Shown in pieces: positions 20,532-28,530 of a stretch of 64,000 nucleotides of DNA. Origin of the DNA: Pauljensenia sp902373545 (GTDB lineage Bacteria > Actinomycetota > Actinomycetes > Actinomycetales > Actinomycetaceae); contig NZ_JAPWAG010000001.1 in assembly GCF_041432775.1 (NCBI RefSeq), positions 124,001-188,000 of the forward strand, written 5' to 3'. Position numbers and translations under genes: made by a program. Within the stretch, counting starts at the first letter, position 1, and each line of letters opens with the position of its first letter. The notes below the pieces were generated by a model, which worked only from the letters and a program-made list of their open reading frames with translations, had not been told where the DNA came from and searched no databases.

Positions 20532-20819
20532 ATGCGTATGGCATACTACGCAGTCGAATACGTCTACAACCCCTCCATGACCGAGACGATGGACGAAGTC
20601 CGCCCGACCCACCGCGCGTTCCTGTCCGGTTTGCTCGAACAGGGAATCAACGTCGCGTCCGGCCCCCTCGCTGGTGAGGTCCCCGGCGCGCTGATTCTCA
20701 TCAACGCCGAGAGCCAGGCCGACGTCGAGCAGATCCTCAATCAGGATCCCTTCTACGTCGCCGAGGTCATCCAGGCTCGTCTCATCCGCGAGTGGAATCC
20801 CGTCATCCGGGTGTTCTGA
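20532..20819 (+). CDS. YciI family protein
   Basis: This 95-residue protein has a ferredoxin-like YCII/DGPF fold: YAVEYVYNP at the N terminus, RPTHRAFLSGL with the conserved histidine near residue 26, the GPLAGEVPGALILINAES core, and DPFYVAEVI near the C terminus. The molecular role of such proteins is poorly known; some are small dehydrochlorinase-like enzymes. AGGG lies eight bases before the ATG at 20532, and a second ATG two codons on is also possible. It is divergent from uvrA with a spacer of 51 bases. Confidence 0.85.
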   Translation: MRMAYYAVEYVYNPSMTETMDEVRPTHRAFLSGLLEQGINVASGPLAGEVPGALILINAESQADVEQILNQDPFYVAEVIQARLIREWNPVIRVF

Positions 20820-20831
20820 GTCGCTTCCATG

Positions 20832-20869
20832 CACGAGGCCGGGGCGGGTTTTCCCGCACCGGCCTCGTG
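20832..20869. terminator. Bidirectional terminator between YciI gene and ATPase operon
   Basis: An 11-bp outer stem (20832-20842 with 20859-20869) continues, after one mismatch, into five more pairs around a TTTT loop. It lies between two convergent stops and can serve both strands. Confidence 0.75.
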
Positions 20870-20883
20870 TCGTATCCACCCAG

Positions 20884-23271
20884 CTATTGCTCGAGGGAGC
20901 GAGCGAATTGTCGGGCGTAAAAGATGCGCTGAGCGACTTCAATGAGCAAGGCAGCACCCGCACCGACGCACAGGATGAGGAACCACTCGTGCGTGGTCGG
21001 TGCCACGGTTGAAAAGAAGTGACGAACGGGCGGGATCAACACGCCGCCGACGGTTGCGGACGTGACGGCCACGAGCAGAACCCACTTCCACAGGGACAGC
21101 GGTCGCGACGTAATGACCAGCAGCCAGATCGCGCCAAGCATCAGCGAGAGGATCGCCGCCGTCGACTCGCGGTCCTGCGGTCCGTCGGCAATGCCGAAAG
21201 CGGTCAGCGCGGCAGCCGCCAGGATGACGCCCGTCGGCATCGCCAGAGACAGCGTGCGCTTGAGGAATCCCGGCACGTAGCGACGCGGGTTGGGCCATAG
21301 CGCCAGGAAGAAGGCCGGGATGCCGATCGTCAGGGAGTCGATGTAGCTGAACTGGCGCGGCAGGAACGGGTAGCGCCAGCCGACCAGTGCGGTCACAATC
21401 ACGAGGACAGCCGCGTAGGTGGTCTTGGCCAGGAACAGCGAGGAGACACGCTCCATGTTCGCGATGATGCGGCGGCCCTCCGACAAAACGCCCGGCAGAA
21501 CAGAGAACTTTGAGTCAACAAGGACGATCTGCGCAACCGCCTTCGTGGCCTGCGTGCCGTTGCCCATCGCGATACCGAGGTCGGCATCCTTGAGCGCGAG
21601 GGCATCGTTCACACCATCGCCCGTCATCGCAACGCAGTGCTCGCGGGCCTGCAGAGCACCGACCATCGCACGCTTCTGCTCGGGCGTCACGCGCCCAAAG
21701 ACATCATGCTTCTCAATTGCGTCGATGAATGCCTCAGAGGAAAGGTCCTCGGGCAGGTCGCGTGCGTCCATGAGACGGGCGGGCATGCCGTCGGGCGCCG
21801 TCAGCCCAGCCTGGGCGGCCAACGCGCCAACCGTTGTCGGGTTGTCGCCCGAAATGACACGCACGTGCACGCCCTGAGAACGGAAGTAGTCGAGCGTCTC
21901 AGCCGCGTCTTCGCGCAGATCCTCCTCCAGGACCACAATCGCGGCAACCTCGCGGGCCTCCGGCAGCTCATCGTCCACGACAGTCGAATCTGCGCGGACA
22001 AGTGCGACGACGCGGGCTCCGCTACTCGCGAAGCCACCCACCCGCTCCAGCAGAGCCGCGTTTCCAGTCACGGCCTCGTCGATGACGATCTCGGGGGCAC
22101 CCAGGATCCAGGACTCACAGTCCGTGCCCCACGCGCTCCACTTACGCGCCGACGAGAAGGGAACGTTCCACTGCGCGCGTGCCTGAGCGCCCGCCAGTGC
22201 ATCCTCGTCGAGGAAAGACCAGATGGCCTGCGCGGTCGCGTTCGTGCGGTCACTCGACGCAGTCGCGAGCGCACGGCGAATGAGTGCCTCGTCGCCCGAG
22301 ATCACGTCGATCTGGCGCACGCGGATGCCGCCGGTGGTGAGCGTGCCCGTCTTATCCAGGCACAGGCAGTCGACGCGGGCGAGTACCTCGACGGCCGGAA
22401 GTTCCTGCACGAGGACCCCGCGCCGGGCCAGCGTCGCCGACCCAATCGCGAAGTTCATCGAAGTCAGGAGGACGAGGCCCTGGGGAATCATGCCGATGAC
22501 CGAGGCAACCGACAGGACCAAGGCCTCTCGCCAGTCCCCGCCTAAGCCGCCCGCGATGCGATTCTGCGAATAGAACGTCAAGGCAACAATCGGCAGCAGC
22601 ATGACCGAGACAACCTGCAGAACGCGATTAATCGACACCTGGATCTCGGAGATCGTACGAGTGAAGGCACGCGCCTGCTCGGACAGACCCTGCGCGTAGA
22701 CGCGCTCGCCGACCGCTGTGGCGATCATGCGTCCCGATCCGGCAACGACGCTCGTGCCAGCCAGGAGCTGATCGCCCTCCTTCTTCTTGACCGGGCGCGA
22801 CTCGCCCGTCAGCAGCGACTCATCGATCTCGAGGCCTGCCGAGGCCAGCACCGTACCGTCCACGCTCACCTGGTCGCCAAGCGCCAGCTCGATGACGTCA
22901 TCGAGCACGACGTCGCGAGCAGGGATGACCGACACCTCGCCGTTACGCAGGACGGAGGCTTGCGGTGCATCCACGATTGCAAGAGAATCCAGGGTGCGCT
23001 TGGCGCGCAGCTCCGACATGATACCGATAACCGCATTAATGACCATGACACCGCCGAAGATGCCGTCGCGCAGATCGCCGAACAGCAGGACGATGATCGA
23101 CGCACCCACGATGATCGCGTTGAAGAGCGTGAACACGTTCTCGCGGACGATGGATGCCACCGACCGCGACGTACGGTCCTTGACGCGGTTCACCGCGCCG
23201 CGCGACATGCGCTCGAACACCTCGTCGGTGCTCAGACCGCGCTCGTCCACACTCGCCACCTCAGTTACCAT
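20884..23271 (-). CDS. P-type cation-transporting ATPase (CtpE-like)
   Basis: This 795-residue pump has the actuator loop LLTGESRPV near residue 155, the phosphorylation motif DKTGTLTTG near 305, GDGVNDALALKDADLGIAMG near 550, and about ten membrane segments including a C-terminal bundle. It most resembles the CtpE/PMA-type group for Ca2+ or Mn2+. The membrane-4 ion-binding segment reads IPQGL where the family usually has PEGL, so a metal-ligand glutamate is replaced by glutamine. GAGGGGG precedes the ATG at 23271, which overlaps the TerC stop. As third gene behind a Mn-type riboswitch, a role in Mn2+ export or balance is inferred. Confidence 0.9.
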   Translation of the reverse strand: MVTEVASVDERGLSTDEVFERMSRGAVNRVKDRTSRSVASIVRENVFTLFNAIIVGASIIVLLFGDLRDGIFGGVMVINAVIGIMSELRAKRTLDSLAIVDAPQASVLRNGEVSVIPARDVVLDDVIELALGDQVSVDGTVLASAGLEIDESLLTGESRPVKKKEGDQLLAGTSVVAGSGRMIATAVGERVYAQGLSEQARAFTRTISEIQVSINRVLQVVSVMLLPIVALTFYSQNRIAGGLGGDWREALVLSVASVIGMIPQGLVLLTSMNFAIGSATLARRGVLVQELPAVEVLARVDCLCLDKTGTLTTGGIRVRQIDVISGDEALIRRALATASSDRTNATAQAIWSFLDEDALAGAQARAQWNVPFSSARKWSAWGTDCESWILGAPEIVIDEAVTGNAALLERVGGFASSGARVVALVRADSTVVDDELPEAREVAAIVVLEEDLREDAAETLDYFRSQGVHVRVISGDNPTTVGALAAQAGLTAPDGMPARLMDARDLPEDLSSEAFIDAIEKHDVFGRVTPEQKRAMVGALQAREHCVAMTGDGVNDALALKDADLGIAMGNGTQATKAVAQIVLVDSKFSVLPGVLSEGRRIIANMERVSSLFLAKTTYAAVLVIVTALVGWRYPFLPRQFSYIDSLTIGIPAFFLALWPNPRRYVPGFLKRTLSLAMPTGVILAAAALTAFGIADGPQDRESTAAILSLMLGAIWLLVITSRPLSLWKWVLLVAVTSATVGGVLIPPVRHFFSTVAPTTHEWFLILCVGAGAALLIEVAQRIFYARQFARSLEQ

Positions 23272-24259
23272 GGGCATCCCCCTCATCCATCGCGCTACGA
23301 ATCAGCGACGCGACAACAGTGACCGCCAACGTCACGACGATGACGCCCAGCGATACCGATACGGAAATCTCCGGTGCCCACTCCACGCCCGATCCCCCGT
23401 TGATAAACGGCAGAGTGTTCGCGTGCAACGCCTCAAGAATCAGCTTGACGCCGATAAAACTCAAAATCACGCCGAGGCCGTAGCCCAGGTACACGAGCTT
23501 GCTGAGAAGAGCATCCACTAAGAAGAACAGCTGGCGCAAACCCATCAGCGCAAACACGTTGCACGCAAAGACCAGGAATGCCTGCTGCGTGATACCGAAA
23601 ATCGCGGGAATCGAGTCAAACGCGAACATCAGGTCCGCCGAGCCGAGGGCCAGGACAACGACGAGCATCGGCGTGATGTAGGTGCGCCCGCCGTGGCGGA
23701 AGAGCATGCGGTTGCCAATGAAGCCGTCGGTGATCGGGAGAACACGCCGAACCGCGCGGATAAAACCACTCTCGTGGTATTCCTCGTCTTCGTCGCTCCC
23801 CCGCGCTGTCTCATAAACCTGGCTGAACGCGGTCCACAGCAGCCAGAGTCCGAAGATGAAGAATACCCACGAGAAACGCGACACCAGCGCGGCTCCAAGG
23901 AGGATGAACACGAGACGCAGGAGCAGGGCGATGATAATGCCGAGGAGCAAGGCCTTCTGCTGATTTTCTCGAGGAACGCGGAACGCCTTGAGAATCAGGA
24001 TGAACACGAAGAGGTTGTCGACGGACAGGGACCACTCCATGGCCCATCCCGCGTAGAACTCCTGAGCGTAGAGCCACCCGTTTGTCAGCCAGATGCCGAC
24101 GCCGAAAAGCCCGGCGAGTCCGACGTAGAACAGGGTCCATCGAGCGGCCTCGACCGCTGTGGGCGGGTGCGGGTTGCGCGCATGACCGAGGAAATCGATC
24201 ACGACCAGGCCGATGGCCACAAGAGCGAGGATTCCCCACGCCCACGGGTGAATAACCAT
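23261..24259 (-). CDS. TerC/Alx family integral membrane protein, copy 2 of operon
   Basis: This 332-residue protein has about eight to nine membrane segments and the family motifs: SLSVDNLFVFILIL with the membrane aspartate near residue 80 and the second half SADLMFAFDSIPAIFGIT. TerC proteins, once tied to tellurite resistance, export Mn2+ or metallate secreted enzymes. AAGGGG precedes the ATG. It is 40 bases after the first TerC gene, to which it is clearly homologous, and overlaps the ATPase start. An acidic cytoplasmic loop (RGSDEDEEYHESG) sits between the halves. Confidence 0.94.
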   Translation of the reverse strand: MVIHPWAWGILALVAIGLVVIDFLGHARNPHPPTAVEAARWTLFYVGLAGLFGVGIWLTNGWLYAQEFYAGWAMEWSLSVDNLFVFILILKAFRVPRENQQKALLLGIIIALLLRLVFILLGAALVSRFSWVFFIFGLWLLWTAFSQVYETARGSDEDEEYHESGFIRAVRRVLPITDGFIGNRMLFRHGGRTYITPMLVVVLALGSADLMFAFDSIPAIFGITQQAFLVFACNVFALMGLRQLFFLVDALLSKLVYLGYGLGVILSFIGVKLILEALHANTLPFINGGSGVEWAPEISVSVSLGVIVVTLAVTVVASLIRSAMDEGDAHGN

Positions 24260-24299
24260 AAATACCCCTTAACTATTTGACCGCGGCATCATAGCGCCC

Positions 24300-25301
24300 T
24301 TACGCCGCGCTATCCTCGCCTCCACGCCGGGAGCGTGACACCGCCAGGGAGGCAGCGACCGTGATGAGAATGGTGACCACGATGAAGCCGAGCGAGAAGG
24401 CGATGTTCGGCTCGGGAAGCGCAACAATGGGTTGCCCGCCGTTGATGAAGGGCAGCTCGTTCGTGTGCAGCGCGTGGTTGATCAGCTTGAAGCCGATGAA
24501 GCCGAGGATCGCTGCGAGTCCGTAGTGCAAGAAAATGATGCGGTCAAGCAGACCATCGATGAGGAAGTAGAGCTGACGCAAGCCGAGCAAGGAGAACGCG
24601 TTGGCGGCAAACACCAGGTATGCCTCGTTGGTGAGCGAGTAGATCGCGGGGATCGAGTCGACGGCGAACATGACGTCGGCTGTGCCCACCGCGATGACGC
24701 ACAGGAGCATCGGAGTGACGTAGGTGCGGCCGCCGTGGCGGTAGAGCATGCGCGAGCCGACGAAGCCGTCGGTGACGGGCACGATCTTAGACACCCATCG
24801 CACGATTGACGGCGGGCGGTATTCGTCTTCCTCCTCGTCCTCGCCCACGCCCTCGCGGACCTGATTGATGGCGGTCCACAGCAGCCAGGCTCCGAAGATG
24901 TAGAACACCCACGAGAAGTTTTCAATGAGGGCTGCGCCCGCGAGAATGAAGATGAGGCGCAGGATCAGCGCGATCACGATGCCCGCCAGCAGGACTTCCT
25001 GCTGATCCTTGCGGGGCACGCGGAAGCTCGAGAGGATGATGACGAAGACGAACAGGTTGTCGATGCTGAGCGCTTTTTCGGTGATATAGCCGCCCAGGTA
25101 TTCCTGACCGTACTGCGGTCCCCACACGGCCCAGACGATGCCGCCAAAAAGGAGAGCAATCGCGATGTAGGCGACCGACCACCAGGTGGCTTCCTTGAGG
25201 GTGGGTTCGTGAGGTGTGCGAACATGACCGACGATATCAACGGCGATCATGGTCAGGACAATGCCAGCCAGGACGATCCAGGCGAGCGCGTGCACGTGCA
25301 T
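24300..25301 (-). CDS. TerC/Alx family integral membrane protein, copy 1 of operon
   Basis: This 333-residue protein is the first gene behind the riboswitch. It has the motifs SIDNLFVFVIIL and TADVMFAVDSIPAIYSLT with membrane aspartates typical of TerC, and an acidic loop (GVGEDEEEDEYR) between the halves. An in-frame extension to 25499 runs through the riboswitch and is rejected; the ATG at 25301 has GGAGG at eight bases. That ribosome site lies in a 12-bp stem that competes with the riboswitch P1 helix. The role inferred from family and RNA is Mn2+ efflux across the cytoplasmic membrane. Confidence 0.94.
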   Translation of the reverse strand: MHVHALAWIVLAGIVLTMIAVDIVGHVRTPHEPTLKEATWWSVAYIAIALLFGGIVWAVWGPQYGQEYLGGYITEKALSIDNLFVFVIILSSFRVPRKDQQEVLLAGIVIALILRLIFILAGAALIENFSWVFYIFGAWLLWTAINQVREGVGEDEEEDEYRPPSIVRWVSKIVPVTDGFVGSRMLYRHGGRTYVTPMLLCVIAVGTADVMFAVDSIPAIYSLTNEAYLVFAANAFSLLGLRQLYFLIDGLLDRIIFLHYGLAAILGFIGFKLINHALHTNELPFINGGQPIVALPEPNIAFSLGFIVVTILITVAASLAVSRSRRGGEDSAA

Positions 25302-25307
25302 ACGTGG

Positions 25308-25338
25308 GGCCTCCGGTACGAGTCGGGTACCGGAGGTC
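25308..25338 (-). promoter_or_regulatory. Anti-Shine-Dalgarno hairpin of the TerC leader
   Basis: A 12-bp stem (25327-25338 with 25308-25319, one G-U pair, seven-base loop) buries the GGAGG of the first TerC gene. Its 5' arm includes the bases that close riboswitch helix P1 (25331-25336), so the two folds exclude each other. Confidence 0.75.
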
Positions 25339-25440
25339 TCCTCCCGCCAGGAATCCCTGGCCGGTGGCGCCGGAGGCCTCGCCGCGTGGGCGGGGCCGTC
25401 GTGATGACGACGCCACTGTTTGTGGGAGTACTCCCCTCCG
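25331..25440 (-). ncRNA. yybP-ykoY manganese riboswitch
   Basis: Read on the minus strand, the RNA shows the conserved pieces in order: P1 CGGAGG (25435-25440) pairing with CCUCCG (25331-25336); loop L1 GGGGAGUA; ACAGUGGCG followed by the UCGUCAU loop, with GUGGCG pairing back to CGCCAC; a short stem GCCAGG-GAUU-CCUGGC; and GAGACC before the P1 closing strand. This layout matches the Lactococcus lactis Mn2+ riboswitch element by element. It lies directly before a TerC gene, the usual target of this class. No covariance search was run. Confidence 0.88.
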
Positions 25441-25452
25441 CTAACGCCGTCC

Positions 25453-25458
25453 AGTTTA
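25453..25458 (-). promoter_or_regulatory. Possible -10 element before the riboswitch
   Basis: TAAACT on the minus strand lies 13 bases before the first base of helix P1, where a -10 would be expected. The -35 region is not recognisable, so this is a weak call. Confidence 0.3.
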
Positions 25459-25521
25459 GTGGGGCGGCTGCGCGCGCGTCCACGCCCGAGCAGTGGCATC
25501 GGTCGCTTAGCGCCGCGATTT

Positions 25522-25555
25522 CTGAGGAACGAGGCAGTGGCTGCCTCGTTGCTCA
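25522..25555 (-). terminator. Terminator of uvrB
   Basis: A perfect 10-bp stem with a three-base loop (25528-25537 with 25541-25550), extended by a further five pairs around small bulges, lies about 25 bases after the uvrB stop. The T run is weak. Confidence 0.6.
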
Positions 25556-25580
25556 GCGCGAAGCAGGTGGTCGGCGGGCG

Positions 25581-27665
25581 TCAGTGGGCGCGCTTCATGG
25601 CGCGCAATTCCTTCTTGAGGTCCTCGATTTCGTCGCGCAGGCGCGCGGCAACCTCGAACTGGAGGTGCTGAGCGGCGGTCATCATCTGGGCAGAGAGTTC
25701 TTCGATGAGTTCGGCGAGTTCTGCCTCCGCGCGCTGACCAGGATTCGAGACGGCGGGTGCCTTCGCAGCGGCACTGCGGTCGCGTGCGCTCTTCTCCTTG
25801 CGGTACCCGCCCTCGAGCAGGGTCTGAGTGTCGACCTGTTCGCGGGCGAGCATATCGGTGACGTCGGAGATCTTCTTGCGCAGGGGCTGCGGGTCGATGC
25901 CGTGTTCCTTGTTGTAGGCGATCTGGATCTCGCGGCGACGCATGGTCTCGGAGATGGCCTCGTTCATCGAGTCCGTCATGTTGTCGGCGTACATGTGGAC
26001 CTCGCCGGACACGTTTCGGGCGGCGCGGCCAATGGTCTGGATGAGCGAGCGGGTGGAGCGCAGGAAGCCTTCCTTATCTGCGTCGAGGATGGACACGAGG
26101 GAGACCTCGGGCAGGTCCAAGCCCTCGCGCAGCAGGTTGATGCCGACGAGCACGTCGAAGGTACCCAGGCGCAGCTCGCGTAGCAGCTCGACGCGGCGCA
26201 GTGTGTCGACGTCGGAGTGCAGGTATTCGACTTTGACGCCGCGCTCGGCCAGGTAGGTGGTCAGTTCCTCGGCCATCTTCTTGGTGAGGGTGGTGACGAG
26301 GACGCGCTCGTCGCGTTCGACGCGCAGGCGCACCTGTTCGAGGAGGTCGTCGATCTGTCCCTCGGTGGGCTTGACGACGACGAGCGGATCGACGAGACCC
26401 GTCGGGCGAATAATCTGCTCGACCACCCCGTCGGAGCGCTCGAGCTCGTAGGGGCCGGGGGTCGCGGAGAGGTACACGGTCTGGCCGATGCGCTGGGTGA
26501 ACTCGTCCCACTTGAGCGGACGGTTGTCCATCGCGGAGGGCAGGCGGAACCCGTAGTCGACGAGGGTGCGCTTGCGCGACATATCGCCCTCGAACATCGC
26601 GCCGATCTGTGGGACGGTCACGTGGGACTCGTCGATGATGAGCAGGAAGTCGTCCGGGAAGTAGTCCAGCAGCGTGTGCGGAGGGGTGCCGGGACCGCGC
26701 CCGTCGATGTGACGCGAATAGTTTTCCACGCCCGAGCACGACCCGATTTCCTTGAGCATCTCCAGGTCGAAGGTCGTGCGCATGCGCAGGCGCTGCTCCT
26801 CGAGGAGTTTGTTCTGGCTTCGGAACCACGCGAGGCGGTCATCAAGCTCTTCTTCGATGGAGGCGATCGCCTTCTTCATGCGTTCCTCGCCGGCCACGTA
26901 GTGCGAGGCAGGGAACAGGTAGGTGTGGTCAACCTGGTCGATCACGTCGCCGGTAAGGGGGTGCAGGACCGCCAGGGAGTCGATCTCGTCGCCGAACATC
27001 TCGATGCGGATCGCGAGTTCCTCGTACACGGGGATGATTTCGATTGTGTCGCCACGCACGCGGAAGGTGCCGCGCGTGAAGGCCATGTCGTTGCGCACGT
27101 ACTGCATGGCGACGAAGCGGCGCAGCAGTGCGTCGCGGTCGATGATCATGCCGCGCTCGAGTTCGATCATGCGCGCCACGTATTCCTCGGGGGTGCCGAG
27201 GCCGTAGATGCAGGACACGGAGGAGACGACGACCGTGTCGCGCCGCGTGAGCAGCGAGTTGGTGGCGCTGTGGCGCAGCCGCTCGACCTCATCGTTGATC
27301 GAGGAATCCTTCTCGATGAAGGTGTCCGTCTGGGGGACGTAGGCCTCAGGCTGGTAGTAGTCGTAGTAGGAGACAAAGTACTCGACGGCGTTGCCCGGCA
27401 GCAGCTCGCGGAACTCGGCCGCCAGCTGCGCGGCGAGCGTCTTGTTGGGTTCTAGGACCAGCGCGGGACGTTGCAGCTCCTCGATGAGCCAGGCGGTGGT
27501 CGCGCTCTTGCCCGTACCCGTCGCACCCATGAGGACGACGTCCTGCTCGCCGTCGCGAATGCGCGCTGCCAGCTCACGGATCGCCTTGGGCTGGTCACCC
27601 GACGGCGTGTAGGGGGAGATGACCTCGAAAGGCTTGTCTTGGCGGATGACGGGGGTTTCGCTCAC
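25581..27665 (-). CDS. uvrB: Excinuclease ABC subunit B
   Basis: This 694-residue helicase-like protein verifies damage and recruits UvrC. Walker A GATGTGKSAT is near residue 48, the beta-hairpin YYDYYQPEAYVP near 100, the DEAD-like box IIDESH near 340, motif VI QTIGRAARN near 545, and a UVR domain near 650 (FEVAARLRDEIEDLKKEL) that contacts UvrC. Length matches the family. It lies leftward between coaE and the TerC operon, apart from uvrA. No LexA-box palindrome was seen at its start. Confidence 0.98.
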   Translation of the reverse strand: MSETPVIRQDKPFEVISPYTPSGDQPKAIRELAARIRDGEQDVVLMGATGTGKSATTAWLIEELQRPALVLEPNKTLAAQLAAEFRELLPGNAVEYFVSYYDYYQPEAYVPQTDTFIEKDSSINDEVERLRHSATNSLLTRRDTVVVSSVSCIYGLGTPEEYVARMIELERGMIIDRDALLRRFVAMQYVRNDMAFTRGTFRVRGDTIEIIPVYEELAIRIEMFGDEIDSLAVLHPLTGDVIDQVDHTYLFPASHYVAGEERMKKAIASIEEELDDRLAWFRSQNKLLEEQRLRMRTTFDLEMLKEIGSCSGVENYSRHIDGRGPGTPPHTLLDYFPDDFLLIIDESHVTVPQIGAMFEGDMSRKRTLVDYGFRLPSAMDNRPLKWDEFTQRIGQTVYLSATPGPYELERSDGVVEQIIRPTGLVDPLVVVKPTEGQIDDLLEQVRLRVERDERVLVTTLTKKMAEELTTYLAERGVKVEYLHSDVDTLRRVELLRELRLGTFDVLVGINLLREGLDLPEVSLVSILDADKEGFLRSTRSLIQTIGRAARNVSGEVHMYADNMTDSMNEAISETMRRREIQIAYNKEHGIDPQPLRKKISDVTDMLAREQVDTQTLLEGGYRKEKSARDRSAAAKAPAVSNPGQRAEAELAELIEELSAQMMTAAQHLQFEVAARLRDEIEDLKKELRAMKRAH

Positions 27666-27758
27666 TCTCCTACGCTACCGCCCGCGCCCTGGCATCGCGC
27701 GGAGGACCCGCCCGGGTGCGCGGCCAGCGAAAGCCCGCCTCGGCCTCGTCGATGGCCC

Positions 27759-28355
27759 CTAGAGGTCTGAGGTCAGCCAACGCTCCCACACCTGCGTGCA
27801 CACCTGCGCCAGATCGTCCGCGCTTCCGCAGTTATCGATCCACACGTGCGCGATCGCTCGCCTTTGATCAGACGAGGCCTGGGCGCGGATCCGGGCGCGC
27901 GCGTCCTCGGGGGGTACTCCCCTGCCCTCCAGGCGCGCGACACGCTCCTCGACGGGGGCATCGACGATGACGACGGCGTCAAAACGGTCAGCGTAGTCGC
28001 CCTCGACGAGGAGCGGAATGTCGTAGACGGCAAGCGATCCTGCGGGGGCAGCGTTCAGAATCTCCCAAGCACGACGCTCGATGGCCGGGTGGGTGATCGC
28101 GTTGAGAGCAGCGATGCGCTCGTCGGCACCCTCACCGGCGAAGACACGACGCGCGAGGCCCGCCCGGTCGAGGGTCCCGTCCTCACGGATCAGATCATCT
28201 CCGAATCGTGCGGCCACCTGCGCGAGCGCGGGCCGACCGAGTTCGAGAATCTCACGGGCAATGACGTCGGCATCGGCGACCAGTGCACCCAGAGACTTGA
28301 AGGAAGCGGTCACTGAGGACTTGCCCGAGCCGATTCCGCCACTCACCGCGACCAC
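27759..28355 (-). CDS. coaE: Dephospho-CoA kinase
   Basis: This enzyme phosphorylates the ribose 3'-hydroxyl of dephospho-CoA, the last step of CoA synthesis. P-loop VSGGIGSGKSS, the DADVIAREI segment, ITHPAIERR and DIPLLVEGDYADRFD are all present. The GTG at 28355 (GTGGTCGCGGTG) begins just before the P-loop and gives the usual length of about 199 residues, with GGGGGA upstream. The frame stays open to a TTG at 28487, adding up to 44 residues with a CGGC motif, so a longer protein is possible. It sits between uvrB and rpsA, as in mycobacteria. Confidence 0.9.
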   Translation of the reverse strand: MVAVSGGIGSGKSSVTASFKSLGALVADADVIAREILELGRPALAQVAARFGDDLIREDGTLDRAGLARRVFAGEGADERIAALNAITHPAIERRAWEILNAAPAGSLAVYDIPLLVEGDYADRFDAVVIVDAPVEERVARLEGRGVPPEDARARIRAQASSDQRRAIAHVWIDNCGSADDLAQVCTQVWERWLTSDL

Positions 28356-28530
28356 GCGTGCGGGTCCCCCACTGCGGTGTTGGTGCAGCGGACGGAGCAG
28401 CGTCGCGGAGCATCCTCCACAAGAAAACGAAGCGGTCACATCCTCAGGGTATCGCGGCTGCGGTTGCGTATATGTGCCCTCGTGCAAGAATTGGTGCTGT
28501 TAAAGCCCCCACACAACACAGTGAGCAGCA

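Noticed and set aside
24260..24299. A second metal riboswitch before the downstream TerC gene
   Set aside because: Only 40 bases separate the two TerC genes, too short for the aptamer, and none of its conserved pieces are present.
25302..25499. N-terminal extension of the first TerC protein
   Set aside because: The extension would be translated from the riboswitch itself and is low complexity; the ATG at 25301 has a proper ribosome site.
27666..27758. LexA/SOS box at uvrB or uvrA
   Set aside because: No GAAC-N4-GTTC type palindrome was found before either gene.
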